Source: Flavobacterium shii (GTDB taxonomy: Bacteria; Bacteroidota; Bacteroidia; Flavobacteriales; Flavobacteriaceae). Taken from it: 64,000 bases of DNA. The notes below the pieces were generated by a model. It did not search any database and was not told the origin of the DNA. It was given only the letters and a program-made list of their open reading frames with translations. Below are positions 24,934-33,441 of this stretch, piece by piece (positions within the stretch are counted from its first letter, which is position 1; each line of letters begins with the position of its first letter). The stretch covers positions 1 through 64,000 of the forward strand of contig NZ_JAOZEW010000016.1 in the NCBI RefSeq assembly GCF_025847235.1, in the 5' to 3' direction. The translations under genes were made by a program, and so were the position numbers.

Positions 24934-25425
24934 ACGTTAAAAATTAGTGTTTTTAGAGTTCAAATTTATAGTCTTTAAAGTTAAGTGAATATTATAAAAC
25001 TTTAAACTTATTGTTTAGAACTTTGCAAATATTTATCACAAAAAAGTGCCATATCAACCAATATCTTAACAAATACTCAACAATACATTGGCTTAACCAA
25101 TTAATTAACATTGAATTTTATTTGATACTTTATGCTTACATATCTCTATTTCTGCACTAAAATCAAGCTTTCGCAATAGAAATTAACAAAAATAAACTGC
25201 TTTTAATTTCTGTTTTATAGACTAAAAACCAGATTATATGCCTGGTTCTTCCCTATTGAATAAATACATTTTGATTCTTACCAAACAAAATGATTCCAGA
25301 TTGAAAAATATTCTAAACATCATAAAATTGATTTCAAAATTGTAACTTTATTAATAAATCATAAAAACTAACGATTACTGCATATCCAGAATAGCTTTTA
25401 AAAACAATCCATAAAATCACATATT
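24934..25425. other. 492-base AT-rich intergenic region
   Basis: It separates the divergent nuclease gene and a small membrane protein gene. On the minus strand TAAATTTG (24961-24968) could be the nuclease -7 box. A weak hairpin ACCAG/CTGGT lies near 25230-25246. I see no coding frame, tRNA or known riboswitch here. Confidence 0.5.
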
Positions 25426-25638
25426 ATGAGCTTTTTCAAAATCAAAACAAGTTGGTCAAATGCTGAGTTTATTGTATTAAAATTATGCATCGCTTCGGCA
25501 TATGTTTTAATAGGCACTTATTTTCATGATTTTTTCAGTAACTATTATGTTCCATTAATAATCTTATTTGGCATCACGGTTATTTGGTCTGTTTATTTAT
25601 GGTTGAATAAAATGAAAAACAGTAAGCAGGAACACTGA
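25426..25638 (+). CDS. Small two-helix membrane protein
   Basis: A 70-residue protein with two hydrophobic segments (about 15-32 and 41-60) and a charged C-terminal tail (KMKNSKQEH). Codon use and the tight ATG-to-stop frame look real. I do not recognise the family. The promoter of the pseudouridine synthase gene begins 5 bases after its stop, so the two genes are separately transcribed. Confidence 0.6.
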   Translation: MSFFKIKTSWSNAEFIVLKLCIASAYVLIGTYFHDFFSNYYVPLIILFGITVIWSVYLWLNKMKNSKQEH

Positions 25639-25642
25639 TAAA

Positions 25643-25674
25643 TTGGAATTACTTGTGAAACAAGACTATCTTTG
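25643..25674 (+). promoter_or_regulatory. Bacteroidetes-type promoter of the pseudouridine synthase gene
   Basis: TTG (25643-25645), a 21-base spacer and TATCTTTG (25667-25674) match the -33/-7 consensus exactly. The ATG at 25690 would give a leader of about 10 bases. Confidence 0.75.
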
Positions 25675-25689
25675 CACAAAAATTTCAGT

Positions 25690-26265
25690 ATGTCACATCA
25701 GCATTTTATTCTTTTTAAACCATATGGTTATTTAAGTCAGTTTATATATGAATTAAAAAGGAAGAAAAAACTTTTGGGTGAATTACATAATTTCCCCGAA
25801 GGCACAATGGCTATTGGCAGACTTGATGAAGACTCAGAAGGATTACTTTTACTTACTACAGATGGAAAAGTAAGTGAACAGGTAAGAAGCAAGAAAGTCG
25901 ACAAAGAATACTATGTTCAAGTAGATGGAATTATTACTCCTGAAGCAATCGAAGAATTACAAAAAGGAGTTGAAATTGGTTTTGATGGCGGAAAATATAA
26001 AACCAAACCTTGTTCTGCTTTTATTATTACTGAGATTCCTGATTTTGGTCCTAGAGCAAAAAAAATTCGAGATGAACGACATGGTCCAACTTCTTGGGCT
26101 TCAATTACGGTAAATGAAGGCAAGTTTCGCCAAGTGCGAAAAATGACTGCTGCCGTAGGTTTTCCTACTTTACGATTGGTACGTGTTCGTATAGGAAATG
26201 TATATTTGCAGGGCTTAAAAGCTGGAGAAGTTTTAGAAGTACCCGATTTTAAATTAGAAAATTAA
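25690..26265 (+). CDS. rluE: rRNA large subunit pseudouridine synthase (RluE/RsuA family)
   Basis: A 192-residue protein from the ATG at 25690. The upstream TTG at 25672 falls inside the promoter and is rejected. The catalytic motif GRLDEDSEGLLLLTTDG contains the nucleophilic Asp, and FRQVRKM is the C-terminal family motif. There is no N-terminal S4 domain, as in RluE, which modifies U2457 of 23S rRNA in E. coli. The exact target site is inferred from that similarity. It is followed by trmL. Confidence 0.88.
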   Translation: MSHQHFILFKPYGYLSQFIYELKRKKKLLGELHNFPEGTMAIGRLDEDSEGLLLLTTDGKVSEQVRSKKVDKEYYVQVDGIITPEAIEELQKGVEIGFDGGKYKTKPCSAFIITEIPDFGPRAKKIRDERHGPTSWASITVNEGKFRQVRKMTAAVGFPTLRLVRVRIGNVYLQGLKAGEVLEVPDFKLEN

Positions 26266-26340
26266 TTTAAAGAATATATCATATATCAAAATTAGATAAT
26301 TCCCAAATTAACGATTAACAGAATAAACAAATTAACGACA

Positions 26341-26796
26341 ATGTTAAACATAGTTCTCGTAGAACCCGAAATACCTAATAATACCGGAAATATTGGTCGC
26401 TTATGTGTTGGTACGCAAAGCCGATTACATTTAGTGCATCCTTTTGGTTTTGTTATAAATGATAAAAACTTAAAACGTTCCGGACTCGATTATTGGATTC
26501 ATCTTGATGTAACCGAATATCAGAATGTAGCGGAATGGAAAGCTCAGATTCCAGATTTATCACGCGTTTTCCTAATGAGTTCTCATGCGGAAAAATCATA
26601 TCTTGAAACTGATTTCCAAGATGGTGATTGGTTGGTTTTTGGTAAAGAAAGCGTAGGATTGAGTAAAGAGGTTTTAGAACAGTTTGAAAATCATCTTACG
26701 ATTCCGATGTCGTCCTTAATCAGAAGCTTTAATATCGCAAATTCGGTTGCGTTTGTGGTGGGTGAAGCTAAGAGACAGATTGGGTTAAAGGTTTAA
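26341..26796 (+). CDS. trmL: tRNA (cytidine/uridine-2'-O)-methyltransferase TrmL
   Basis: A 151-residue SPOUT methyltransferase of the usual length. NIVLVEPEIPNNTGNIGR is the N-terminal substrate motif, and LVFGKESVGL and IPMSSLIRSFNIANSVA form the trefoil knot that binds S-adenosylmethionine. It methylates the wobble nucleotide of tRNA-Leu isoacceptors. It sits 75 bases after rluE and may be cotranscribed. Confidence 0.93.
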   Translation: MLNIVLVEPEIPNNTGNIGRLCVGTQSRLHLVHPFGFVINDKNLKRSGLDYWIHLDVTEYQNVAEWKAQIPDLSRVFLMSSHAEKSYLETDFQDGDWLVFGKESVGLSKEVLEQFENHLTIPMSSLIRSFNIANSVAFVVGEAKRQIGLKV

Positions 26797-26842
26797 ATGG
26801 TTATTTGTTTAATCGTTTAATCGAAACTGATTCCGATTTCCT

Positions 26843-26940
26843 TCCTGCAAGGTTTTTTTCAACCTTGTAGGTATAAACTAGATTTCAATTAAAACAAACT
26901 TTAAAATTATACCTACAAGGTTGAAAAAAACCTTGCAGGA
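26843..26940. repeat. 34-bp perfect inverted repeat with nested hairpins
   Basis: The left arm 26843-26876 and right arm 26907-26940 are perfect reverse complements, separated by 30 bases. Each arm is itself a hairpin (CCTGCAAGGTT with AACCTTGTAGG around a T-rich loop). I recall similar AAGGTT palindromes scattered in Flavobacterium genomes. It lies between the convergent trmL and btuD genes and could terminate transcription both ways. Confidence 0.85.
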
Positions 26941-26954
26941 TTGCTAATCAACGT

Positions 26955-27731
26955 TTAAGTAATTACAAACTTTCCCTTTTCGGCATCAAAAGTAATGTGG
27001 TCGTCTTTGAACAAAGTCGCAAAACTTCCTGTTGCGATTAAATTACAAGGTTCATCTTGTATAACTGTTTCAGGTGTCATAATAATCATTTCGTCGCTTA
27101 ACTGAATTGCCAAATCTATATCATGTGTCGAAAACAGAATGCATTTTCCTGTTTCATGTGTTAGCTTTTTCAGTAATTTAAACAGCGCTACTTTATGTAA
27201 TAAATCAAGATGTGTTGTGGGTTCATCCAAGATAATAAGTGGTGTATCTTGTGCCAAAGCTCGTGCAATTAATACTTTTTGTAATTGTCCGTCGCTTATT
27301 TCGTAATGCTTTTTATGCGCTAAATGACTTATTTGTGTAAGTTCTAATGCTTCATTTACTTTTGTGATATCGTATGGAGTCAAAGTCCCAATCCAGTTTG
27401 TATATGGTTGACGACCTAGAGCCACTAACTCAAAAACGGATAAATTACTTGATGGCAGTTTCTCAGTTAAAACAATGCTTAAATTCTGAGCTAAATCAAG
27501 TGGTTTATATTCGAATACATTCTTATCATTAAGTAAAACTGTTCCTGATAATGGATGCTGGATTCCTGTTATGGTGCGCAACAAGGTCGATTTCCCTATT
27601 CCGTTTGCACCAATTAAAGCAATGAGTTTTCCTGGTTCTAAGTTCAGGTTTAAGTTTTGAGCAATAGTTACGGTCGCTTTCTTGGTCTTGTAGCCAATAC
27701 TTAAGTTTGAAGTTGATAAGATGCTTTTCAT
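26955..27731 (-). CDS. btuD: ABC importer ATPase, cobalamin/siderophore type
   Basis: A 258-residue protein from the ATG at 27731. An upstream ATG at 27755 adds eight residues outside the domain. Walker A is GANGIGKST (41-49) and Walker B with the D-loop is PLIILDEPTTHLD. The signature is ISDGQLQKV rather than LSGGQ, an unusual but tolerated variant. It powers import through the FecCD-type permease encoded next. The substrate cannot be told from the ATPase alone. The cobalamin genes on both sides favour vitamin B12, and an iron chelate is the alternative. Confidence 0.82.
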   Translation of the reverse strand: MKSILSTSNLSIGYKTKKATVTIAQNLNLNLEPGKLIALIGANGIGKSTLLRTITGIQHPLSGTVLLNDKNVFEYKPLDLAQNLSIVLTEKLPSSNLSVFELVALGRQPYTNWIGTLTPYDITKVNEALELTQISHLAHKKHYEISDGQLQKVLIARALAQDTPLIILDEPTTHLDLLHKVALFKLLKKLTHETGKCILFSTHDIDLAIQLSDEMIIMTPETVIQDEPCNLIATGSFATLFKDDHITFDAEKGKFVIT

Positions 27732-27786
27732 TTTCTTTAAGGTACTAAGATGCAAAGTAACTAAGGTTTAAAACTTTATTCTTGCC

Positions 27787-27898
27787 ACTGATTATATGGA
27801 TTCTCACAGATTCTTTTAAAAATTTGTTCACTTTGTGGCTAACTTTTTTTAGCAACAGATTGTAATCTATTTAATCCTTTAATCTGTGGCAAAAACGT
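27787..27898. repeat. Degenerate inverted intergenic repeat (CACAGATT-type)
   Basis: CCACTGATTATATGGATT near 27785 and TTTAATCCTTTAATCTGTGG near 27870 are diverged inverted copies of a GCCACAGATTAAAAGGATT-like word that I recall as common filler in Bacteroidetes. It separates btuD from btuC by 167 bases, unusually far for partners of one transporter. Confidence 0.4.
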
Positions 27899-28927
27899 TT
27901 ACTCAAAATTTCTTTTTCGAACTAATAACCATATTACTACTGGTGCACCAATTATTGATGTTATTGCATTAATAGGTAATGTGGTATCTAATCCCGGTAA
28001 TTGTGATGCAATGTCGCAAAACAACATAATTATTCCTCCGTAAAAAAGGGTACTCCAATATAAAACTGCATGATTACTGGTTCTGAATGTAAGCTTGGCA
28101 ATATGCGGAACAGCTAATCCTATAAAAGCTATTGGTCCTGCAAAAGCCGTAACGCTACCTGCCAAAATACTTGTGGCTAGAATAATTATAAGTCTTGTTT
28201 TCTTGAAATTAAGCCCCATGCTTTTGGCATAATTCTCTCCAAGAAGTAATGCGTTTAATGGTTTAATACTACTAGCGCTTAAAAGTAAACCGATACCAAC
28301 ACTTATTGCTAAAACTACAATCGATGACCAGGAAAGATTTCCTAAACTTCCTAATGACCAAAAGGTAAATTTCTGTAATTGTTCTGCCGAACTAAAATAG
28401 GTTAAAACTCCAACAATGGCACTGGTAAAACTACCAAACATAAGTCCGACGATTAAAATAGCCATTGTATTTCGTAATCTTTGCGAAACCAATAAAACCA
28501 ACAATAGAACCGAAATACTTCCTAATGTTGATGCTAATACGATTCCGTAACTCGATAGCAAGATTGTTTGTAGAAAAGAAGGCAATAAACCTGCTCCCAA
28601 AATTACAATTGCTACCGCCAAAATTGCTCCGGAACTTAATCCTAAAACATCTGGACCTGCTAATGGATTTCTGAACAATGTTTGCATTAACAAACCGCTT
28701 ATCGATAATCCTACACCTACTAATACTGCCGTAATTGCTTTGGGCAAGCGGTAATTAATTATGATATATTCCCATGTCGATTTGCTTGCTTCTCCTCCTG
28801 TTAAACTGGTATACACTTCTTTAAACGGGATTGTAATTGACCCGAAACTAATATCCAGAAAGAATAGTAACAAAAGTGCTAAACCGAGTATGAAGAACAA
28901 GATTGTATTTCGCTTTTGATTCGCCAA
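27899..28927 (-). CDS. btuC: FecCD-family ABC permease, cobalamin/siderophore type
   Basis: A 342-residue permease with about ten transmembrane helices. The family motifs are RLPKAITAVLVGVGLSISG, NPLAGPDVLGLSSGA near the start, and GPIAFIGLAVPHIAK near the cytoplasmic coupling region. It forms the BtuC2D2 inner-membrane channel with the ATPase encoded downstream. It lies 6 bases after the binding-protein gene, so the two are an operon. The B12 assignment rests on context. Confidence 0.85.
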   Translation of the reverse strand: MANQKRNTILFFILGLALLLLFFLDISFGSITIPFKEVYTSLTGGEASKSTWEYIIINYRLPKAITAVLVGVGLSISGLLMQTLFRNPLAGPDVLGLSSGAILAVAIVILGAGLLPSFLQTILLSSYGIVLASTLGSISVLLLVLLVSQRLRNTMAILIVGLMFGSFTSAIVGVLTYFSSAEQLQKFTFWSLGSLGNLSWSSIVVLAISVGIGLLLSASSIKPLNALLLGENYAKSMGLNFKKTRLIIILATSILAGSVTAFAGPIAFIGLAVPHIAKLTFRTSNHAVLYWSTLFYGGIIMLFCDIASQLPGLDTTLPINAITSIIGAPVVIWLLVRKRNFE

Positions 28928-28933
28928 TTGAAA

Positions 28934-30076
28934 TTAGTTTAATTTAGACGCAAACGTAAATTCATAACTTGGCAATAATTCTGGGTGAAATATTTTGATG
29001 TAATCTTTAAGAACTAAATCTGGACGGCTTGGTGCCAACTCGTAATAAACTGTTCCTCCTGTTGCGCCAAATTTGCTCTCGAATGTATATACATTTTTTG
29101 TTTTAAAAGCATCGAATTGACTATAATGTGGGTTGCTTTTTTCTAATTCTGATAGTGATTTAAAAGAACCTGTTGCAATCCAGACTGAAGCCGTTTTGGC
29201 TTTGTCTAATATTTTTTCGAATGATAATCCCAGGCTTCCTGTTCCTTCTAGATCTGCCCATAAATAATCGGCTTTGGCATCGGCCATAAATTGTGCCACC
29301 CAACTATTTCCTTTGGCAACATACCATTGATCCATATACATAGAACCATATAAAACTGTTGAAGTTGCTTTCTTAGATTCTACTAATTTCTTGGCTTCTT
29401 TATAACTCGTTACGATTTTATCAAAAAGTTCTTTTGCTTCTGCTTCTTTACCAAATAATGCACCGTAAAGTTTAATCCATTCAGCTTTTCCTAGTGGAGA
29501 TTGTTCCATCCAATCGGCTTGAATAAGTACTTTTAAACCACTTTTTTGTAAATTATCTAACATTGGGTTGTTGTTATCTACCCCAAAAGTGACAATTAGA
29601 TTTGGTGCTAATTCTATAAGTTGTTCGATATTTAATTTTTCGTTTTGACCTACATTCTTAACAGCACCTTTATCTATTAATTTTCTGGTTTTCTCAGAAG
29701 AAACATAATCAGTATGTGGAAAACCTACTAAATTGTTTTCGACATCCAGCATTTCTAAAAACGGAATATTGGTTGTTGATGTTACTACAATTGATTGTAA
29801 AGGAACCTGAATGGTTGTATAACTTTTTAAGCTATCTGGTACAATTCCGTCTTTTTCTTTTAATACATAAGTATAATCTTTTCCAGCATCTGGCCAAGGA
29901 TTTGAAACTTTTACAACTGAATATCCTGTGAATTTATTGATGGAAAGTCCAGAAGCATATTCGATACTGTTTTGTCCTGTTTCGGCTTTGACTTCTGGTG
30001 TATTTTCGCTTTTCTTGCATCCTAATACTACTAAAAACGAGAAAAGAAAAACAACTTTATGCAATGATGACTTCAT
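28934..30076 (-). CDS. btuF: ABC importer substrate-binding lipoprotein, cobalamin/siderophore type
   Basis: A 380-residue protein with a lipobox (VLGC, Cys20), so membrane-anchored in the periplasm. It has the two-lobed helical-backbone fold of BtuF/FhuD proteins: VGFPHTDYVSS, then IEQLIELAPNLIVTFG in lobe 1, a connecting helix and a C-terminal lobe with FKTKNVYTFESKFGATGG. It hands substrate to the FecCD permease encoded 6 bases downstream. It is the first gene of the minus-strand transporter and is divergent from the CWC protein gene. No cobalamin riboswitch is visible upstream, unlike btuB. Confidence 0.83.
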   Translation of the reverse strand: MKSSLHKVVFLFSFLVVLGCKKSENTPEVKAETGQNSIEYASGLSINKFTGYSVVKVSNPWPDAGKDYTYVLKEKDGIVPDSLKSYTTIQVPLQSIVVTSTTNIPFLEMLDVENNLVGFPHTDYVSSEKTRKLIDKGAVKNVGQNEKLNIEQLIELAPNLIVTFGVDNNNPMLDNLQKSGLKVLIQADWMEQSPLGKAEWIKLYGALFGKEAEAKELFDKIVTSYKEAKKLVESKKATSTVLYGSMYMDQWYVAKGNSWVAQFMADAKADYLWADLEGTGSLGLSFEKILDKAKTASVWIATGSFKSLSELEKSNPHYSQFDAFKTKNVYTFESKFGATGGTVYYELAPSRPDLVLKDYIKIFHPELLPSYEFTFASKLN

Positions 30077-30241
30077 ATATAGTTAGTGTTTGTTTTTTAA
30101 AGAAATATGAAATATCTAATCTGATTTTGAATCACGATGATTTCATATTTTGCAATTTGGATAGCGACAAAGGTAGCGCAATTTCTAAATTTCTTGTTTA
30201 CTTTTAAACGTAAAAAATTGAACAAATAGTATCTTTGTAAC

Positions 30242-30607
30242 ATGAATGCTCTCAAAGTAAAAAATTGCTCTAGCTGCGGAACCGCATTTAATTGCGGAGA
30301 TTCTCCTGATGGAAACAAATGTTGGTGTAACGACTTCCCTCCTATTTTTGTACCTTCGGAAGTTGTAGATTGTCTTTGCCCGAATTGTTTTAAAAATGCT
30401 TGCGCTGTAAAAATAGATGCTTTTGTAAATACAATTACTCCCGAAATTGCAGTTGACAATAAAGCCTCGGTTTTACCCAAAAACAACACGATTATTGAAG
30501 GAATCGATTATTATCTGGAAAATGGGAATTATGTTTTTAAAGAATGGTTTCATCTTAAAAGAGGAAGTTGTTGCGGAAATAAATGTAGACATTGCCCCTA
30601 TAAATAA
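30242..30607 (+). CDS. Cysteine-rich CWC / DUF5522 protein
   Basis: A 121-residue protein with two metal-binding-like parts. The N-terminal CWC segment has CSSCGTAFNCG, then CWC and CLCPNCFKNAC (residues 9-60). The C-terminal DUF5522 segment has YYLENGNYVFKEWFHLKRG, then CCGNKCRHCPY. Twelve or more cysteines suggest zinc or iron-sulfur binding, and the function is unknown. A -7 box TATCTTTG (30230-30237) ends 4 bases before the ATG, so the mRNA is probably leaderless. No -33 TTG is at the right distance. Confidence 0.8.
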   Translation: MNALKVKNCSSCGTAFNCGDSPDGNKCWCNDFPPIFVPSEVVDCLCPNCFKNACAVKIDAFVNTITPEIAVDNKASVLPKNNTIIEGIDYYLENGNYVFKEWFHLKRGSCCGNKCRHCPYK

Positions 30608-30637
30608 TTGTAAATTATTAATTGTTAGTTATTAATT

Positions 30638-31003
30638 ATGAGAAACAATATTGTAAAAGATAAAAGTTTTGATTTCGCTATTCGGATAGTTAAATTATAT
30701 CAATACTTATGTGTCGAGAAAAAGGAATTTACACTTTCTAAACAACTTTTAAGATCGGGAACGAGTATTGGCGCTATGGTTCGAGAAGCTGAACATGCTG
30801 AAAGTAAAAATGATTTTATCCATAAATTTGCGATTGCTCAAAAGGAAGCCAATGAATCTGTTTATTGGTTAGAATTATTAAAAGCAACTGATTATTTAAA
30901 TGAAAAACAATTTGAAACCATTTATAATGATGCTATTTCAATATTAAAACTTATAACTAGTATCCTTAAAACTACTAAGCAACAACTTACAATTAATAAT
31001 TAA
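30638..31003 (+). CDS. Four-helix bundle protein (S23 / 23S rRNA intervening-sequence family)
   Basis: A 121-residue protein with the family pattern FDFAIRIVKLYQYL, LLRSGTSIGAMVREAEHAES, DFIHKFAIAQKEANES and a final long helix. Members were first seen inside intervening sequences of 23S rRNA genes, but many Bacteroidetes carry free-standing copies, and no function is established. Here the gene is flanked on both sides by AT-rich strings of TTAATTGTTA/TAATTAACAA type and then by structured repeat C. This suggests it arrived as a small insertion before cobU. Confidence 0.85.
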   Translation: MRNNIVKDKSFDFAIRIVKLYQYLCVEKKEFTLSKQLLRSGTSIGAMVREAEHAESKNDFIHKFAIAQKEANESVYWLELLKATDYLNEKQFETIYNDAISILKLITSILKTTKQQLTINN

Positions 31004-31021
31004 CAACTAATAATTAAATGG

Positions 31022-31112
31022 TTGCCTTAGGGATAGTAGCGGCATCCTTTTATTTTTTTCTTTAAAAAATAAAAGATATAGCGAATAGCCCGACCGAAGG
31101 GAACGCCCTTCT
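31022..31112 (+). repeat. Structured dispersed repeat, copy C
   Basis: A 12-bp stem CTTTTATTTTTT/AAAAAATAAAAG with a TCTTT loop, flanked by ATAGTAGCGGCATC and ATATAGCGAATAG. The outer pairing is GGG/CCC, where copies A and D have CTG/CAG, again compensatory. A short 3' hairpin AAGGG/CCCTT follows. It lies between the four-helix protein gene and cobU. Confidence 0.82.
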
Positions 31113-31145
31113 TAAATTTACAATTCATAATTAACAATTATAAAA

Positions 31146-31655
31146 ATGATTTACTTGATTACTGGTGGGGAACGTTCGGGGAAAAGTGGTTATGCTCAAG
31201 AACTGGCTTTACAACTTACGAATACGCCAATGTATGTGGCAACGGCTCGAAAATGGGATGAAGATTTCCAGAACAGAATTGACAGACACCAACAAGAACG
31301 CGACGAACGCTGGACAAATATTGAAAAAGAAAAACACTTAAGCGAAATTGATTTTTCGGGTAAAGTGGCTTTGATTGATTGTGTAACTCTTTGGTTAACG
31401 AACTTTTTTGTTGACACTAAAAACGATGTTGCATTATCTCTTGATGAAGCTAAAGCTGAATTTTTGAAAATAGCCAATCAGCCAGATGCAACTTTGATAA
31501 TTGTAACTAACGAAATCGGAATGGGGCTCCATGCTGATACACACGTAGGAAGAAAATTTACAGAATTACAAGGTTGGATGAATCAGTTTCTTGCCAAAAA
31601 TGCCGATACTGTTGTACTAATGGTTTCTGGAATTCCGGTGAAAATAAAAGGGTAA
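31146..31655 (+). CDS. cobU: Adenosylcobinamide kinase / adenosylcobinamide-phosphate guanylyltransferase
   Basis: A 169-residue protein, the family's normal length. The P-loop GGERSGKS (residues 7-14), YVATARKWDEDFQNRIDRH with the guanylylated His in the RH-QQERD region, and VTNEIGMGLHAD are all CobU signatures. It phosphorylates cobinamide and activates it with GTP, the first step of nucleotide-loop assembly. It starts the salvage operon cobU, bluB-cobT, cobS, cobC. Confidence 0.95.
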   Translation: MIYLITGGERSGKSGYAQELALQLTNTPMYVATARKWDEDFQNRIDRHQQERDERWTNIEKEKHLSEIDFSGKVALIDCVTLWLTNFFVDTKNDVALSLDEAKAEFLKIANQPDATLIIVTNEIGMGLHADTHVGRKFTELQGWMNQFLAKNADTVVLMVSGIPVKIKG

Positions 31656-31710
31656 ATTGGCTTTGTCCCTCTGAACCTTTGTGACTTTGAACCTTAAAAA
31701 GAAAAAAAAT

Positions 31711-33390
31711 ATGAGTTATTTAGATAATATTTTAAAATCACGCCGCGATACACGCCATTTTACAAATGATGAAGTTCCTGACGAAGTTATTCAAAAAGCT
31801 TTGCAGGCAGGACATTGGGCGCCTTCGGTCGGTTTGACTGATGCTACTAAATACTACATCATAAAATCTGATGGGGTTAAAAAAGCTATCAAAGATTTAT
31901 TTTTAGATTATAATAAAAAAGCAGAATCATTAACCGATGATGAGCACCAAAAAGAACACTATAAATCCTTAAAACTAGAAGCTATTGAAGAAGCTCCGAT
32001 TGGGATGATTATTGCTTATGACCGCTCTGTACTAAACAACTTTACGATAGGAACTGTTGGTAGTAATGAAGCGGTAAAATTTAGCTCGGTTTGTGCTGCG
32101 CAAAATATCTGGTTGTCTCTTACGGAACAGGGCTACGGCATGGGTTGGGTTTCTATCTTAAACTATTATCAGTTTAAGAAAATAATAGACTTACCCGAAA
32201 ACATAGAACCTCTGGGGTATTTTTGTATCGGTAAACCTGCAACAAACTACGATAATCAGCCGATGTTGCAGCAATTAAATTGGAAACAAAAATCGGAAAC
32301 CTTTGATTGTACTGAAATCAAAATCATAAACGAGAATTTTGTTCCGAAATTAGATTTAGAAAATCAATCAAAAGTTGAAGTTACTGCTTCTTTCAAAGAA
32401 TCACTACAGCATAAAATTGACTCAAAAACGAAGCCTCTTGGCGCTTTGGGTATTTTAGAAAAGTTAGCATTCCAAATCGGAACTGTTTTTCAGACTTTGA
32501 ATCCTGAGATTAAAAAACCTAATATCGTTGTTTTTGCCGCAGACCACGGAATTGCCAATCATGGCGTGAGCGCATATCCGCAAGATGTTACCAGACAAAT
32601 GGTCGGTAATTTTCTTGAAGGTGGCGCAGCAATTAATGTGTTTTGTAAACAAAATAATATTGAACTTTCTATTGTAGATGCTGGTGTAAATTATGATTTC
32701 CCTACAAATGCCAATTTAATTAATGCTAAAATTGCCAAAGGAACTCAGTCCTTTTTACATGTTCCTGCAATGAGCGAAACTGAACTGCAATTGTGTTTCT
32801 TAAAAGGTTCTGAAATTGTTGATTCTATTGCAAAAAATGGAAGCAATTGTATTGGTTTTGGCGAAATGGGTATTGGGAACACATCAACAGCTTCTGTCTT
32901 GATGAGTGTTTTAACTGGTTTCTCTATAGACGAATGTGTGGGAAAAGGAACTGGAGTTGATGATACTAAATTAATTCAGAAACAGGAAATCTTAAAAAAA
33001 GCTATCGAAAATTATTCCGGTCAAGCCGAATTAAAAGAACAACTCGCTTATTTTGGTGGTTTTGAAATCATGCAAATGGCTGGCGGAATGTTAGCCGCTT
33101 ATAAAAACAACTTGCTAATTCTTGTAGATGGTTTTATTTGTACTGTAGCTTTTTTAATTGCCTTTAAAATAAATCCTGATATTAAAAAAAATGCTATTTT
33201 CTGTCATTCATCAGCCGAACAAGGACATCAGAAATTATTGGATTATCTTGAAGTCAAATCGGTTTTGCAACTTGATTTACGCTTAGGCGAAGGAACTGGT
33301 TGTGCAATTGCGTTGCCTATATTACAATCGGCAATTGCTTTCCTAAACGAAATGGCTACTTTTGAGAATGCTGGGGTGAGTAATAAGTAA
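31711..33390 (+). CDS. bluB-cobT: Fused 5,6-dimethylbenzimidazole synthase and CobT phosphoribosyltransferase
   Basis: A 559-residue fusion from the ATG at 31711. An upstream GTG at 31681 lies in filler sequence. Residues 1-205 are BluB, a flavin destructase (RRDTRHFTNDEVPDEV, HWAPSVGLTDA, EQGYGMGWVSIL) that breaks FMN with oxygen to give the lower ligand DMB. Residues about 225-559 are CobT (SKTKPLGALGILEKLA, FAADHGIANHGVSAYP, and LRLGEGTGCAIALP with the catalytic Glu). CobT joins DMB to phosphoribose from nicotinate mononucleotide. The fusion would pass DMB directly between active sites. Confidence 0.93.
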   Translation: MSYLDNILKSRRDTRHFTNDEVPDEVIQKALQAGHWAPSVGLTDATKYYIIKSDGVKKAIKDLFLDYNKKAESLTDDEHQKEHYKSLKLEAIEEAPIGMIIAYDRSVLNNFTIGTVGSNEAVKFSSVCAAQNIWLSLTEQGYGMGWVSILNYYQFKKIIDLPENIEPLGYFCIGKPATNYDNQPMLQQLNWKQKSETFDCTEIKIINENFVPKLDLENQSKVEVTASFKESLQHKIDSKTKPLGALGILEKLAFQIGTVFQTLNPEIKKPNIVVFAADHGIANHGVSAYPQDVTRQMVGNFLEGGAAINVFCKQNNIELSIVDAGVNYDFPTNANLINAKIAKGTQSFLHVPAMSETELQLCFLKGSEIVDSIAKNGSNCIGFGEMGIGNTSTASVLMSVLTGFSIDECVGKGTGVDDTKLIQKQEILKKAIENYSGQAELKEQLAYFGGFEIMQMAGGMLAAYKNNLLILVDGFICTVAFLIAFKINPDIKKNAIFCHSSAEQGHQKLLDYLEVKSVLQLDLRLGEGTGCAIALPILQSAIAFLNEMATFENAGVSNK

Positions 33391-33441
33391 CAGTCACAGT
33401 TTTTAGTTTCAGTAATCACCTAAATAAAACAAAACTCTTAA

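Noticed and set aside
26843..26940. Long inverted repeat as insertion-sequence ends
   Set aside because: The arms are only 30 bases apart, enclose no transposase and show no target duplication.
27125..27320. ABC ATPase signature ISDGQ as evidence of a dead transporter
   Set aside because: Walker A, Walker B, D-loop and switch residues are intact, and variant signatures occur in FecE/BtuD-type ATPases.
30194..30210. TTGTTTA and TAAACG half-sites between btuF and the CWC gene
   Set aside because: They are only 4 bases apart instead of 18, and the sequence is AT-rich, so I do not count them as a CarH-type operator.
31656..31710. Leader peptide or regulatory RNA between cobU and bluB-cobT
   Set aside because: The TTTGTGACTTTGAACCTT sequence looks like degenerate filler I recall from Bacteroidetes intergenic regions, with no structure or cobalamin box.
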